The notes: generated by a model not told the origin, from the letters alone. A DNA stretch of 8,416 nt from DATFYI01 sp035315125 (GCA_035315125.1 DATFYI010000079.1:1-8416); one strand, 5' to 3'; counted from the first letter of the stretch, positions 1 to 6,510 are shown. Program-made: numbers and translations.

Positions 1-1
1 T

Positions 2-208
2 GATCACCTACGCGATTTGCTGGTGCGTTTGGCAAACCATTGGGACCATCATAGGGTGTTCGATTGGCAGCCGGATGTGCCATGGACCAATAATCCTACC
101 GAGCAAGCTATTGGCAGAATGAAAATGAGAGCCCGAACGGCGCGAGGTTATAAAACCCGGTCTGGGATGGCTAGTGGATTGATGACGGCTGAAGTTGGCG
201 TAGCATAA
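2..208 (+). CDS. DDE transposase, C-terminal fragment (partial at left edge)
   Basis: This is the open C-terminal end of a transposase whose start lies outside the window. The readable 68 residues contain the block PWTNNPTEQAIGRMKMRART followed by RGYKTRSGM. The asparagine pair followed by a Thr-Glu and then a basic stretch is the usual setting of the catalytic glutamate of DDE transposases. I read Glu in NPTEQ as that residue. I cannot name the IS family with certainty; an IS66-like or unclassified family is possible. The ORF stops at 206-208 and an AT-rich non-coding stretch follows, so the right end of the element should lie within the next hundred or so bases. No clear terminal inverted repeat can be assigned because the left end is missing. 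Confidence 0.7.
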   Translation, partial: DHLRDLLVRLANHWDHHRVFDWQPDVPWTNNPTEQAIGRMKMRARTARGYKTRSGMASGLMTAEVGVA

Positions 209-261
209 TCCGTTTGCTCAGTTTGGGAGATTGCTTCCTGTCGTTTATTTCCTAAATTCAC

Positions 262-300
262 CAACTATATTTGGGACAAACACGAAACCAAATATAATTG
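262..300. terminator. Inverted repeat / hairpin downstream of the transposase
   Basis: Arms CAACTATATTTGG (262-274) and CCAAATATAATTG (288-300) are complementary at 12 of 13 positions around a 13-nt loop, and the next bases are T-rich (tattttaataatttt). It could be a rho-independent terminator for the transposase, although the stem is AT-rich, or it could be related to the end of the mobile element. The rest of the 209-587 gap is strongly AT-rich and I see no gene in it; a weaker imperfect repeat lies at 415-444. Confidence 0.4.
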
Positions 301-587
301 TATTTTAATAATTTTCGTGCAATACTATTGTTATAAATAAACAATTTTTTGATATCTGGCTTTGGATCGATTGTTCTTATCGTGATTTGTTATTATTTGG
401 GATTAACTTGGTTTTGAAATAATTCTGATTAGAGGGATTATTCAATTTAAGATTTTTTAAAATTGATCGGAATGTACTTAGAAATATTTCAAGATGGTTA
501 AATTCTTCCAGGCAAAATAGAATTTTTCACTATACCTAACAATAAGTCGTGACCCTGGTCAATTTTTTCTTGTAAAAGAGTACCAAA

Positions 588-2420
588 ATGGCCAGCATGA
601 GGGGATGTAAAGGAAGTTTTTCAGTTACTGCATACGCGGGCGATGCCAAGACTCTTCTAGCATTCAACCTTGATAAAGCTGGCGCGAATAATCTGGGTGG
701 ATTTACTATCAAGTGTTCGCCTGATGACCAACCCACCTACTACCTATACAACGAGCTTCAATTCCCGGTACCCGCCAACCACACACAAGATCCGAATGAG
801 CCACCGAATTCGAGCATCAACGCGCCAATTCAAAAGTTCCGCTGGATTCATGTGCCGGGGTCGGTCCACCAAGGTCTCAAACCATTTTTTGGCAAGTACA
901 CCTACACAGTGACGCCGAGATACTTCGGGGCGAATAAATCTCTTCTACCACTCAACCCTAGCCTTAGCGTTTCAGTAGATATCGATGTCGTGCCATTCGT
1001 GAAAGGTAATCTTCGCCTTGGCTTTACCCGTGGCTTCACTCAATCTCAAGCATTCGTGCATCATTTCGGCAAGAATGCGCTTATTCGCCCGAAGACCGAT
1101 GAATTGCTTTTCAATACTTCGCAGCAGTCCGGCACAAATGCTCAAGGCCACTCCTTCACTTTTGTCGACGAATATGAGTGGCTTGGGTACACAGCACGGG
1201 AGTGCATTTTTGACTTACTGAATGAGGTTATTCAAAACACTTCGCTTCACCTGGACATGTTTGCTTACGACCTGAACGAGCCAGACCTCATGAACATTGT
1301 GCTCGAAATCGCGAAGCAGGGTCGCGTACGCATAATCCTCGACAACGCTTTGCTCCACCATAACGCGCAAGGCACAAAAGCCGAGGATCAATTCGAGAAT
1401 GAGTTCAGGAAAGTGATGAATGGCAGCGCTGCTATCCTTCGTGGTAAGTTCGGACGTTATGCCCATAACAAGGTGCTTATCGTGTCTAATGCGCAAGGCC
1501 CCTTCAAGGTGCTTACCGGATCCACAAACTTTTCAGTGACAGGCATCTATGTCAACTCGAACCATGTGCTCGTATTCGACACGGATGAAATCGCGAAGGC
1601 CTATTCGAAAGCCTTTGATGAGTCATGGGATGACAACCTTAGCGTGATTGATTTCCGGAATTCTACCTTGGCTACCGGGAAATTCACCTCGTCTGGTGCT
1701 TCCATACCACCCATTACAATTACGTTTTCCCCCCATTCAGCAACTGACAGGGCCAAAGTTCTCGATGGTGTCGTAAAACGCATTTCGGCGGAAGGTACAA
1801 AAACGAGAGGCAGCGTTTTATTCGCGGTGATGGAAATCGACAATGGCACAAGCCCTGTCTACCAAATATTGAACGATATTCACCAAAACACGTCAATCTT
1901 CAGCTTCGGCATCTCCGATGGCCCAAAAGGTATCTATCTTTATAAGCGGGGTACGAAGAATGGACTGCTGGTAAGTGGGAAACCCGCGGCGACTGTGTTG
2001 CCGCCACCCTTCGACCAGGTACCGGGTGTTGGTCTCGGTCACCAAGTGCACCACAAGTTTGTGGTTTGCGGATTCAACCAACCCGATGCTGTGGTCTATT
2101 GCGGTTCATCTAACCTCGCAGTTGGTGGAGAGGAGAAGAATGGCGATAATTTACTCGAGATCCGCGATATCGATGTCGCGACTGTCTTTACTATCGAAGC
2201 GCTCAGTCTAATAGACCACTTCAACTTTCTTGACAAATGTGCGACAGGCGGCAAAGGATCTTCATCCCAGCAAGTGAGTGCCAACTTGAAGGGAACTCCT
2301 GCTTCGCCTAAACTTGCGGCGGTTTCGGCGGGTTGGTTCCTTTTTACCAATGACAAATGGACGGAACCATATTTCAATTGCAATGACTTGAAATTCGCTG
2401 ACAGGATTCTGTTCGGTTAA
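588..2420 (+). CDS. Phospholipase D-like domain protein with two atypical HKD motifs
   Basis: A 610-residue protein with two PLD-type half-sites, the arrangement that normally forms one active site for phosphodiester chemistry on phospholipids or nucleic acids. Half-site one is H293-N-K295 followed by G311-S-T-N314. Half-site two is H488-H-K490 followed by G506-S-S-N509 and then GGEEKNGDN. The canonical motif is HxKxxxxD; here the Asp position is Ser300 in the first and Gly495 in the second, so the classical Asp is absent from both while His, Lys and GSxN remain. Residues 1 to about 150 form a separate N-terminal region (KGSFSVTAYAGDAKTLLAF) that I recall from related bacterial PLD-like proteins but cannot assign a role. 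No signal peptide or membrane segment is seen. Start 588 has a weak AAAAGAG about 9 bases upstream; ATG 597 is an alternative without a site. A hairpin follows the stop. The PLD fold is well supported; substrate is unknown. Confidence 0.85.
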   Translation: MASMRGCKGSFSVTAYAGDAKTLLAFNLDKAGANNLGGFTIKCSPDDQPTYYLYNELQFPVPANHTQDPNEPPNSSINAPIQKFRWIHVPGSVHQGLKPFFGKYTYTVTPRYFGANKSLLPLNPSLSVSVDIDVVPFVKGNLRLGFTRGFTQSQAFVHHFGKNALIRPKTDELLFNTSQQSGTNAQGHSFTFVDEYEWLGYTARECIFDLLNEVIQNTSLHLDMFAYDLNEPDLMNIVLEIAKQGRVRIILDNALLHHNAQGTKAEDQFENEFRKVMNGSAAILRGKFGRYAHNKVLIVSNAQGPFKVLTGSTNFSVTGIYVNSNHVLVFDTDEIAKAYSKAFDESWDDNLSVIDFRNSTLATGKFTSSGASIPPITITFSPHSATDRAKVLDGVVKRISAEGTKTRGSVLFAVMEIDNGTSPVYQILNDIHQNTSIFSFGISDGPKGIYLYKRGTKNGLLVSGKPAATVLPPPFDQVPGVGLGHQVHHKFVVCGFNQPDAVVYCGSSNLAVGGEEKNGDNLLEIRDIDVATVFTIEALSLIDHFNFLDKCATGGKGSSSQQVSANLKGTPASPKLAAVSAGWFLFTNDKWTEPYFNCNDLKFADRILFG

Positions 2421-2422
2421 GT

Positions 2423-2473
2423 ATCATGCGTGCGAATAATGAACCCTATCATGGATTATTATGCACACGTGAT
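2423..2473 (+). terminator. Long imperfect hairpin right after the PLD-like gene
   Basis: Arms 2423-2440 (ATCATGCGTGCGAATAAT) and 2455-2473 (ATTATTATGCACACGTGAT) pair along almost their whole length with one bulge, one C-A mismatch and one G-T wobble, around a 14-nt loop. It begins 3 bases after the stop codon at 2418-2420. No run of T follows the stem, so it may act as a weak terminator or as an mRNA 3'-end stabiliser between the PLD-like gene and the following membrane protein gene. Confidence 0.5.
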
Positions 2474-2525
2474 CTAATTAACATACTAACTAAATGATCT
2501 TTGAACGAAGTTGTTTCCTGTTCTC

Positions 2526-2533
2526 GAAAGGAG
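2526..2533 (+). promoter_or_regulatory. Shine-Dalgarno site deciding the start at 2543
   Basis: GAAAGGAG ends 9 bases before ATG 2543. The upstream TTG at 2501 has no comparable site, so the 14 extra residues of the longer reading are probably untranslated. Confidence 0.75.
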
Positions 2534-2542
2534 AATTACCCT

Positions 2543-3799
2543 ATGCCCTCAAATCAACCGAATAATAATAAGATAATTGTGACTGTCACCCCCCCTAACA
2601 AAGGAGATATTATTTTCGATCCTAAAGATTATCAAGATGGTCAAAATATCAAACTCACAGCTGAGGGAAAACCTGGCTACATCTTTTCTGGGTGGGGAGG
2701 GGATCTTAACGGCACGAACAATCCTATAGAGATCACTCTCGATAGCACTAAAAATATCACTGCAAGCTTCAACCCGAAGGATGTCACTCTGTCGGTCGCC
2801 TCCGATCAAGGCCCGGTTATTAGAATAAAACATAAATTCGGCGATGTAGTTAATCTCCATCTAGAGAACACCAAAGACTGGATATTTAATAAATGGTCAG
2901 GGGATGTGGTAAAAAAAGACAGTGGCCGTGACATTACTATTAATATGGATGACGATAAGAATATCGAAGCTCACCAGGAGATTAAACCCAATAAGTGGGG
3001 AGTGGGCCACACCCTTTTAGCTGTCATTTGCTTGGTAGCCATTGGATTATCCGGATTTATTTTGCCATCCATATGGCCACCTATTTGGAGCTGGATCATA
3101 AGCATGATCCTGTTGGTGTTATTCATCTTCGTAATTGGCCATGGCATCACTGGTCATATATGGGGGTTTCTTGTCGATGATCGTTTTATGATGAGTATGT
3201 CCCGCCTTCAATCCTTTCTATGGACGGTAGTGATCTTGTCCGCTTTTTTAATCTCTGGGATTATGAACGTGGCCAGAGGAGATCCTCATCCACTTGAAAT
3301 TGCTATCCCAACTCAAATTTGGTTGGTGATGGGAATCAGCGCTGCATCACTAGTAGGTTCTCCCCTCATCCGGGATAACAAGGAGAAGTTAAAACCAGAA
3401 GAGAAGGAAATGGGCAAAAATTTTAAGGCGCTCAGTCTACAGACAGGCATTAATGCTAAGCCTAATAAAATTGATACTGAATCAAGCAATGGATTAATGA
3501 CCAACCAAGGCCTGGAAGTCATTAATACCAGGATAGAAGACGCGTCCATATCCGACTTGTTTCGGGGGGAAGAGACAGGAAATTGTGTCTTACTCGACCT
3601 AGGCAAGATTCAGGTCTTCTTCTTTACCGTTCTGATAGTTTTAGTTTATGCCTCAGCACTTGGTGCACTTTTCCAGAGTAGTTCAGCTATCCACAGTTTC
3701 CCCGCCCTGGATGATAGCACTATCGCGCTTTTGGGGATCAGCCACGCAACTTACCTTGTTAACAAGGGTATACCACATAGTGACACAGCAAAAACTTAA
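2543..3799 (+). CDS. Multi-pass membrane protein with two N-terminal divergent InlB B-repeats
   Basis: A 418-residue protein of unknown function. Residues about 11-77 and 79-144 are two tandem divergent InlB B-repeat units, each with the pattern of a beta strand, a GYxFxGWxGD- or WIFNKWSGD-type block and a closing I-T-hydrophobic segment. Hydrophobic segments follow at about 154-174, 180-200, 222-242, 257-275 and 357-376, with a weaker one near 394-405. The block VDDRFMMSMSRLQSFLWTVV (211-230), the segment LFRGEETGNCVLLDLGKIQ (339-357) and the C-terminal LLGISHATYLVNKGIPHS resemble a conserved bacterial membrane family that I recall as uncharacterised. ATG 2543 is chosen over the in-frame TTG 2501 because GAAAGGAG (2526-2533) lies 9 bases before it. 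There is no signal peptide before the repeats, which is odd for a domain usually found outside the cell. Possible roles in envelope sensing or anchoring are guesses. Confidence 0.8.
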   Translation: MPSNQPNNNKIIVTVTPPNKGDIIFDPKDYQDGQNIKLTAEGKPGYIFSGWGGDLNGTNNPIEITLDSTKNITASFNPKDVTLSVASDQGPVIRIKHKFGDVVNLHLENTKDWIFNKWSGDVVKKDSGRDITINMDDDKNIEAHQEIKPNKWGVGHTLLAVICLVAIGLSGFILPSIWPPIWSWIISMILLVLFIFVIGHGITGHIWGFLVDDRFMMSMSRLQSFLWTVVILSAFLISGIMNVARGDPHPLEIAIPTQIWLVMGISAASLVGSPLIRDNKEKLKPEEKEMGKNFKALSLQTGINAKPNKIDTESSNGLMTNQGLEVINTRIEDASISDLFRGEETGNCVLLDLGKIQVFFFTVLIVLVYASALGALFQSSSAIHSFPALDDSTIALLGISHATYLVNKGIPHSDTAKT

Positions 3800-4011
3800 G
3801 ACAGATAGGTAAGATGATTAGAAAGAGGAAATAAATATTTCTGCATGGATATATGAAGGAATATCATGTTATGGCCCAGAAACCTTTGGATAGTTATGTA
3901 AGTTTGTTTAGAGTAACCGTTGACATTTAGCGTCGGCAGACCAGTTACATCCATGCTAGCCGTAATGGGTATGGAAGCCACAATGCGATTAACGGCTGGG
4001 GTTTGGAGCTA

Positions 4012-4239
4012 ATGGCTGGAGAAGGGTTGACTGTGCTGATCCAGGTTTACGAGGAGCAGGCACACAAGCAGGGGCAGGGTAAGAAAGGATGGAGTATGCC
4101 TTTTCCGCCTTTGCTGAAACGGTTAAGGGAAAAAACTGAAGATCGGTTGTTCTGCGCGGATCAGGGCATGCCCTATAGTGAGGCTTTAGTGATGCAGGAC
4201 ATGAAGGAAGGCTGGGTGGACGAATGGGTTGGGCGGTGA
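4012..4239 (+). CDS. Small unrecognised protein, possibly a gene fragment
   Basis: An open frame runs from a stop at 3928-3930 to the stop at 4237-4239. The first ATG is 4012, giving 75 residues, with GGAG at 4005-4008 only 3 bases upstream; TTG 4003 is an alternative. The amino acid pattern looks protein-like: a basic helical middle (LLKRLREKTEDRLFCADQG) and an acidic, tryptophan-bearing end (MQDMKEGWVDEWVGR). I do not recognise a family. The open frame extends 27 codons upstream of the ATG without a start codon that has an SD site, so this may be the 3' remnant of a longer gene. The neighbouring 3800-4011 stretch shows no other gene. It precedes the degenerate tRNA and the Hcp gene. Confidence 0.4.
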   Translation: MAGEGLTVLIQVYEEQAHKQGQGKKGWSMPFPPLLKRLREKTEDRLFCADQGMPYSEALVMQDMKEGWVDEWVGR

Positions 4240-4372
4240 GGAAAAAAACTCGCGGAAACACATCCTGCATTTATGTGCAAGACATTCTCCTAAGGCAGCC
4301 ATCTCATGCCCTGGCTGACTTAAGTTTCAGTCAGTCTCAGCCGAGCTTGCACCTCCACATTAGACAGGCCTG

Positions 4373-4445
4373 CGTCCCAGGCACGATTCAAACCCGCAAC
4401 ACTTAGATCCGAAGTCTGATGATCTATCCGTTAAGTCACTGGGGT
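4373..4445 (-). tRNA. Degenerate tRNA-Arg-like sequence (anticodon TCG), probable pseudo-tRNA
   Basis: On the minus strand a 73-nt stretch folds with exact tRNA spacing: 7-bp acceptor, D arm with GG in the loop, 5-bp anticodon stem with loop CTTCGGA (anticodon TCG, Arg), 5-nt variable region and T arm with loop TTTGAAT. T8, A14, G18, G19, A21, T33, T54, T55, A58 and C61 are all in place. However, pairs 1-72 and 2-71 of the acceptor, 10-25 and 11-24 of the D stem, 28-42 of the anticodon stem and 52-62 of the T stem are mismatched, and position 56 is T rather than C. This much damage in a correctly spaced cloverleaf points to a dead tRNA gene rather than chance. GCA follows position 72, so only part of a CCA end is present. 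Confidence 0.5.
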
Positions 4446-4480
4446 ATCTACTATCCTAAAATTCATTTGACGAAAGAAAT

Positions 4481-4485
4481 GGAGG
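4481..4485 (+). promoter_or_regulatory. Strong Shine-Dalgarno site of the Hcp gene
   Basis: GGAGG lies 6 bases before ATG 4492, the best SD site in the window, and fixes the start of the Hcp-family gene. It indicates that this gene is intended for efficient translation. Confidence 0.75.
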
Positions 4486-4491
4486 TAAATT

Positions 4492-4974
4492 ATGCCTGCA
4501 AATTACTTTTTAAAAATCGAAGGTATTCAAGGTGAGAGTACAACTCTTAACCATAAAGATGAAATCGAGGTCCTGGCGTGGAACTGGAGTGAAACACAAC
4601 CTTCTATAGCTATCGTCGGTGGCGCTACTCCGGGTAGAGTCCAAATGCATCCTTTCCATGTGATCGCCAAAAGTAGCTCAGCTTCACCTAAGCTCTTCCT
4701 TGCTTGTGCAGGAGGGCAGCATATTCCTATGGCGGTATTTGCTGCGGTTAAGGTGATCTCCGCGCAAGTTCAGGATTATATGACCTGGAAATTTTCTGAC
4801 GTAATAGTTACTTCGTACCAGGTTGGTGCTGATAAAGATGAAACAATTTCGACGGATGAATTCAACCTGGAATTCAGCAGGGTCGTATTGGAATATAAAC
4901 CACTCAAATCAGATGGAAGCCTGGGCAGTCCTATTATGGCCGAATGGGATCTTAGATCTCCCAAACCCGTCTAA
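4492..4974 (+). CDS. hcp: Hcp-family protein (type VI secretion tube protein-like)
   Basis: A 160-residue protein, the normal length for Hcp. The opening PANYFLKIEGIQGES, then HKDEIEVLAWNW, is the typical Hcp N-terminus. The middle PGRVQMHPFHVIAK and the later SDVIVTSYQVG plus FSRVVLEYKP match the alternating beta strands of the family. Hcp forms hexameric rings that stack into the inner tube of type VI secretion systems and carries small effectors in its lumen. No TssB, TssC, VgrG or other tail component is present in this window, so here it is an orphan. Homologues also occur in bacteria that lack a recognisable type VI system, where their role is unknown. No signal peptide is visible. It stands alone, preceded by the degenerate tRNA and followed by a gene-free stretch at 4975-5236. 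Confidence 0.88.
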   Translation: MPANYFLKIEGIQGESTTLNHKDEIEVLAWNWSETQPSIAIVGGATPGRVQMHPFHVIAKSSSASPKLFLACAGGQHIPMAVFAAVKVISAQVQDYMTWKFSDVIVTSYQVGADKDETISTDEFNLEFSRVVLEYKPLKSDGSLGSPIMAEWDLRSPKPV

Positions 4975-5236
4975 AAGACATCTGACATCAGGTCAAGCGC
5001 TTAGGTTCATCATATTCTTAATTTAGACGAGCCAGTAATTGGTATCGTAGGCAACAATTCAGTCTCTCGCATGGATTTCAGCTTTTAGTTTATTTGCAAA
5101 ATAAAAATGTTTACTTATGAAAGCGGTCTATCCCATTTTTATGAGTACCAAGCAAAGGACGAGACACAACTCAGAGATGGGGAAAGAATAATAGGAAAGA
5201 TAAGAGAAAATCGAAAGAAGAAGACCAGATAAATCA

Positions 5237-5734
5237 CTAAGAGCCTTGGTCCATACTGGAGACTGGGTCCGGCATGGCAACGACTTGGGCGGGATCTGAG
5301 AATCGAATTATAAAAGCTCTCGTATACAAATAACTGCTCAAGTTCCAGGGTGCCAGAAGCTGGCGAAGCGTTGAGCGGCTGTTTATTTCGAACTTACGCA
5401 AGACGATTTCGATGTGCGATTTTACGGTGGTTTCAGAAATATTCAACTGAGCAGCGATTTGACAAGTAGTGTCACCCCGGCACACGTGGGCGGCAATCTG
5501 TTCCTGACGTGGTGAGAGCTGATCCCAACGCTGAGTAGCCTAGGTTTGGGTGGTCAGTTGCTCGACGGCCTGGTCGAAGAGCTGCGAGGCAATCTCCTGC
5601 GTTGAACGTTTATGGCGCTGTGCGACCAGGTGTAAGGATTTATAGGACTTGACGTCCATCATAAAAATGCGTTTGCGATGCAGTCGGGTTTTTTGTTCTT
5701 GCCAGAGGATTTGCCAGGCCTTCCCAATTCGATT
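5237..5734 (-). pseudogene. Broken LuxR-type HTH regulator with internal TAG
   Basis: Reading the minus strand from 5734 gives NRIGKAWQILWQEQKTRLHR, then a basic segment and a region (SYKSLHLVAQRHKRSTQEIA) that looks like a ribbon-helix-helix unit. An in-frame TAG follows at 5540-5542, then ATQRWDQLSPRQEQIAAHVC, CQIAAQLNISETTVKSHIEI and VLRKFEINSRSTLRQLLAPW. The LSPRQEQ to TLRQLL part (about 5518 down to 5345) is a complete LuxR-family DNA-binding helix-turn-helix. I recall this overall arrangement, a small regulator with an N-terminal helix, an RHH-like part and a LuxR HTH, from Chloroflexota. The stop stands in a Gln-rich linker and could come from a single CAG to TAG change. A further TAG at 5735-5737 closes the frame upstream and no credible start with an SD is seen. 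GTG 5485 could initiate only a truncated HTH, so I treat the whole as a pseudogene. Confidence 0.7.
5274..5296. repeat. Imperfect direct repeat, copy 1 (tail of the LuxR-like pseudogene)
   Basis: This 23-base segment matches 5790-5812 at 19 of 23 positions. On the minus strand it encodes DPAQVVA at the C-terminal tail of the LuxR-like pseudogene. Confidence 0.6.
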
Positions 5735-5770
5735 CTATAGAACATATGAACTAATGTCAATGGAAGTATG

Positions 5771-5830
5771 TCACCCCGATCCATCGGGGATGGGAACGAT
5801 CTGGGCGGGACCACTATCAGTCGGAGACTA
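5771..5830 (-). pseudogene. C-terminal tail remnant of a second LuxR-like gene
   Basis: On the minus strand the sequence reads SPTDSGPAQIVPIPDGSG and then a TGA stop at 5771-5773, preceded by an in-frame TAG. The core GPAQIVPIPD closely matches DPAQVVAMPD in the tail of the LuxR-like pseudogene ending at 5237, and the underlying bases (5790-5812 versus 5274-5296) match at 19 of 23. The simplest reading is that two similar genes stood in tandem and most of one was lost. Only this short tail remains between the regulator pseudogene and the HEPN-like gene. Confidence 0.4.
5774..5789. repeat. Short perfect inverted repeat
   Basis: CCCCGAT-CC-ATCGGGG is a 7-bp perfect stem with a 2-base loop. The loop is too tight for a normal hairpin, so as DNA it is a near-perfect palindrome. 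It overlaps the end of the regulator tail remnant; a role as a terminator is unlikely because no T run flanks it. Confidence 0.35.
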
Positions 5831-5832
5831 TG

Positions 5833-6510
5833 TTAGCCCCCATCCTTTTTTGTAGACACTAAAAACTCGCTCATAATCGAAGGTTCTAAATTTGCGAAGT
5901 GCTTGCCTGCCTTTTGAGTGAAAAGTTCTCTTCTTTTTTTGTCTTTTTCAAGCGCATCAATAAAGTCGTAAAGCCCATTCCTAAATGAGAAAGAAAGATC
6001 ATTAATATGAACTCCAACAATCCCTGGATATTTTAGTAGATTTATTGCTTCTTCTAAATCTTTCTGCTTTGCTGTGCTCCACGCATAAGATATTCGTCTT
6101 ACCCCTTCATTTTCGCTCAAATCTGAATTAGGAGTGAGCGTGTGTATAATTCCGCATCTTGCAGCATAAAGTTCTATTGCGGTACAAGGTAACGGATATT
6201 TTTTGAGCATCCATTTATTCACCCAGGTCAGAAAACGTATTCTGACAGATCGGTTTTCGCTGGCTGCCCAACTTATACTATCTATTGCGCTATAAATCAA
6301 TATTAAGGCTGGCATTAGAAGATTTTGTTCAATGCAGTAATCTATGGCAACATTGATTTGGGCATAACCTCTAATAATATTTTGTTCGCTCATTTTGCAA
6401 ATAGAATGCTCATTGGTTTGCATTAGTGGCAAGGCAGAGGGAACATCCTTTTCCCTCACATTATCAATTATAGCCATCATCTCCAAAAAGATGGCCGTGA
6501 TGATAAACAT
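5833..6510 (-). CDS. Hypothetical alpha-helical protein with HEPN-like RxxxxH motif
   Basis: A 225-residue, mostly helical protein. The segment ALILIYSAIDSISWAASENR (68-87) followed by VRIRFLTWVNKWM (89-101) and AIELYAARCGIIHTLTPNSD (111-130) resembles bacterial hypothetical proteins that I remember as a family without a name. R118-C-G-I-I-H123 fits the Rx4-6H motif of HEPN domains, many of which are RNases in toxin-antitoxin, abortive infection or CRISPR settings; others are inactive. The Asp75 in an upstream helix would be consistent with a HEPN helical pair. No antitoxin-like partner is adjacent: the left neighbour is a dead regulator and the right neighbour an IS relic. The start is uncertain: ATG 6510 has only a distant AAGG, while the ATG pair at residues 11-12 directly follows GGAG with too little spacing. 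The HEPN assignment is an inference. Confidence 0.6.
   Translation of the reverse strand: MFIITAIFLEMMAIIDNVREKDVPSALPLMQTNEHSICKMSEQNIIRGYAQINVAIDYCIEQNLLMPALILIYSAIDSISWAASENRSVRIRFLTWVNKWMLKKYPLPCTAIELYAARCGIIHTLTPNSDLSENEGVRRISYAWSTAKQKDLEEAINLLKYPGIVGVHINDLSFSFRNGLYDFIDALEKDKKRRELFTQKAGKHFANLEPSIMSEFLVSTKKDGG

Noticed and set aside
1215..1496. Minus-strand frame inside the PLD-like gene
   Set aside because: It is antisense to the conserved first PLD half-site and has no start signal.
2501..2542. TTG start giving 14 extra residues to the InlB-repeat membrane protein
   Set aside because: The good SD at 2526-2533 points to ATG 2543, and the extra residues would be encoded by the SD region itself.
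3989..4270. Minus-strand frame of 93 codons
   Set aside because: It overlaps the plus-strand small ORF, is proline-rich in an antisense manner and has no SD or recognisable motif.
4309..4345. GGCTGA and TCAGCC arms, and CTGACT and AGTCAG arms, as a terminator
   Set aside because: The stems are only 6 bp, mutually exclusive and without a T run.
4224..4406. Plus-strand frame continuing after the small ORF
   Set aside because: It runs into the tRNA-like sequence, has no SD and no protein-like pattern. A frameshifted continuation of the small ORF was considered but nothing supports it.
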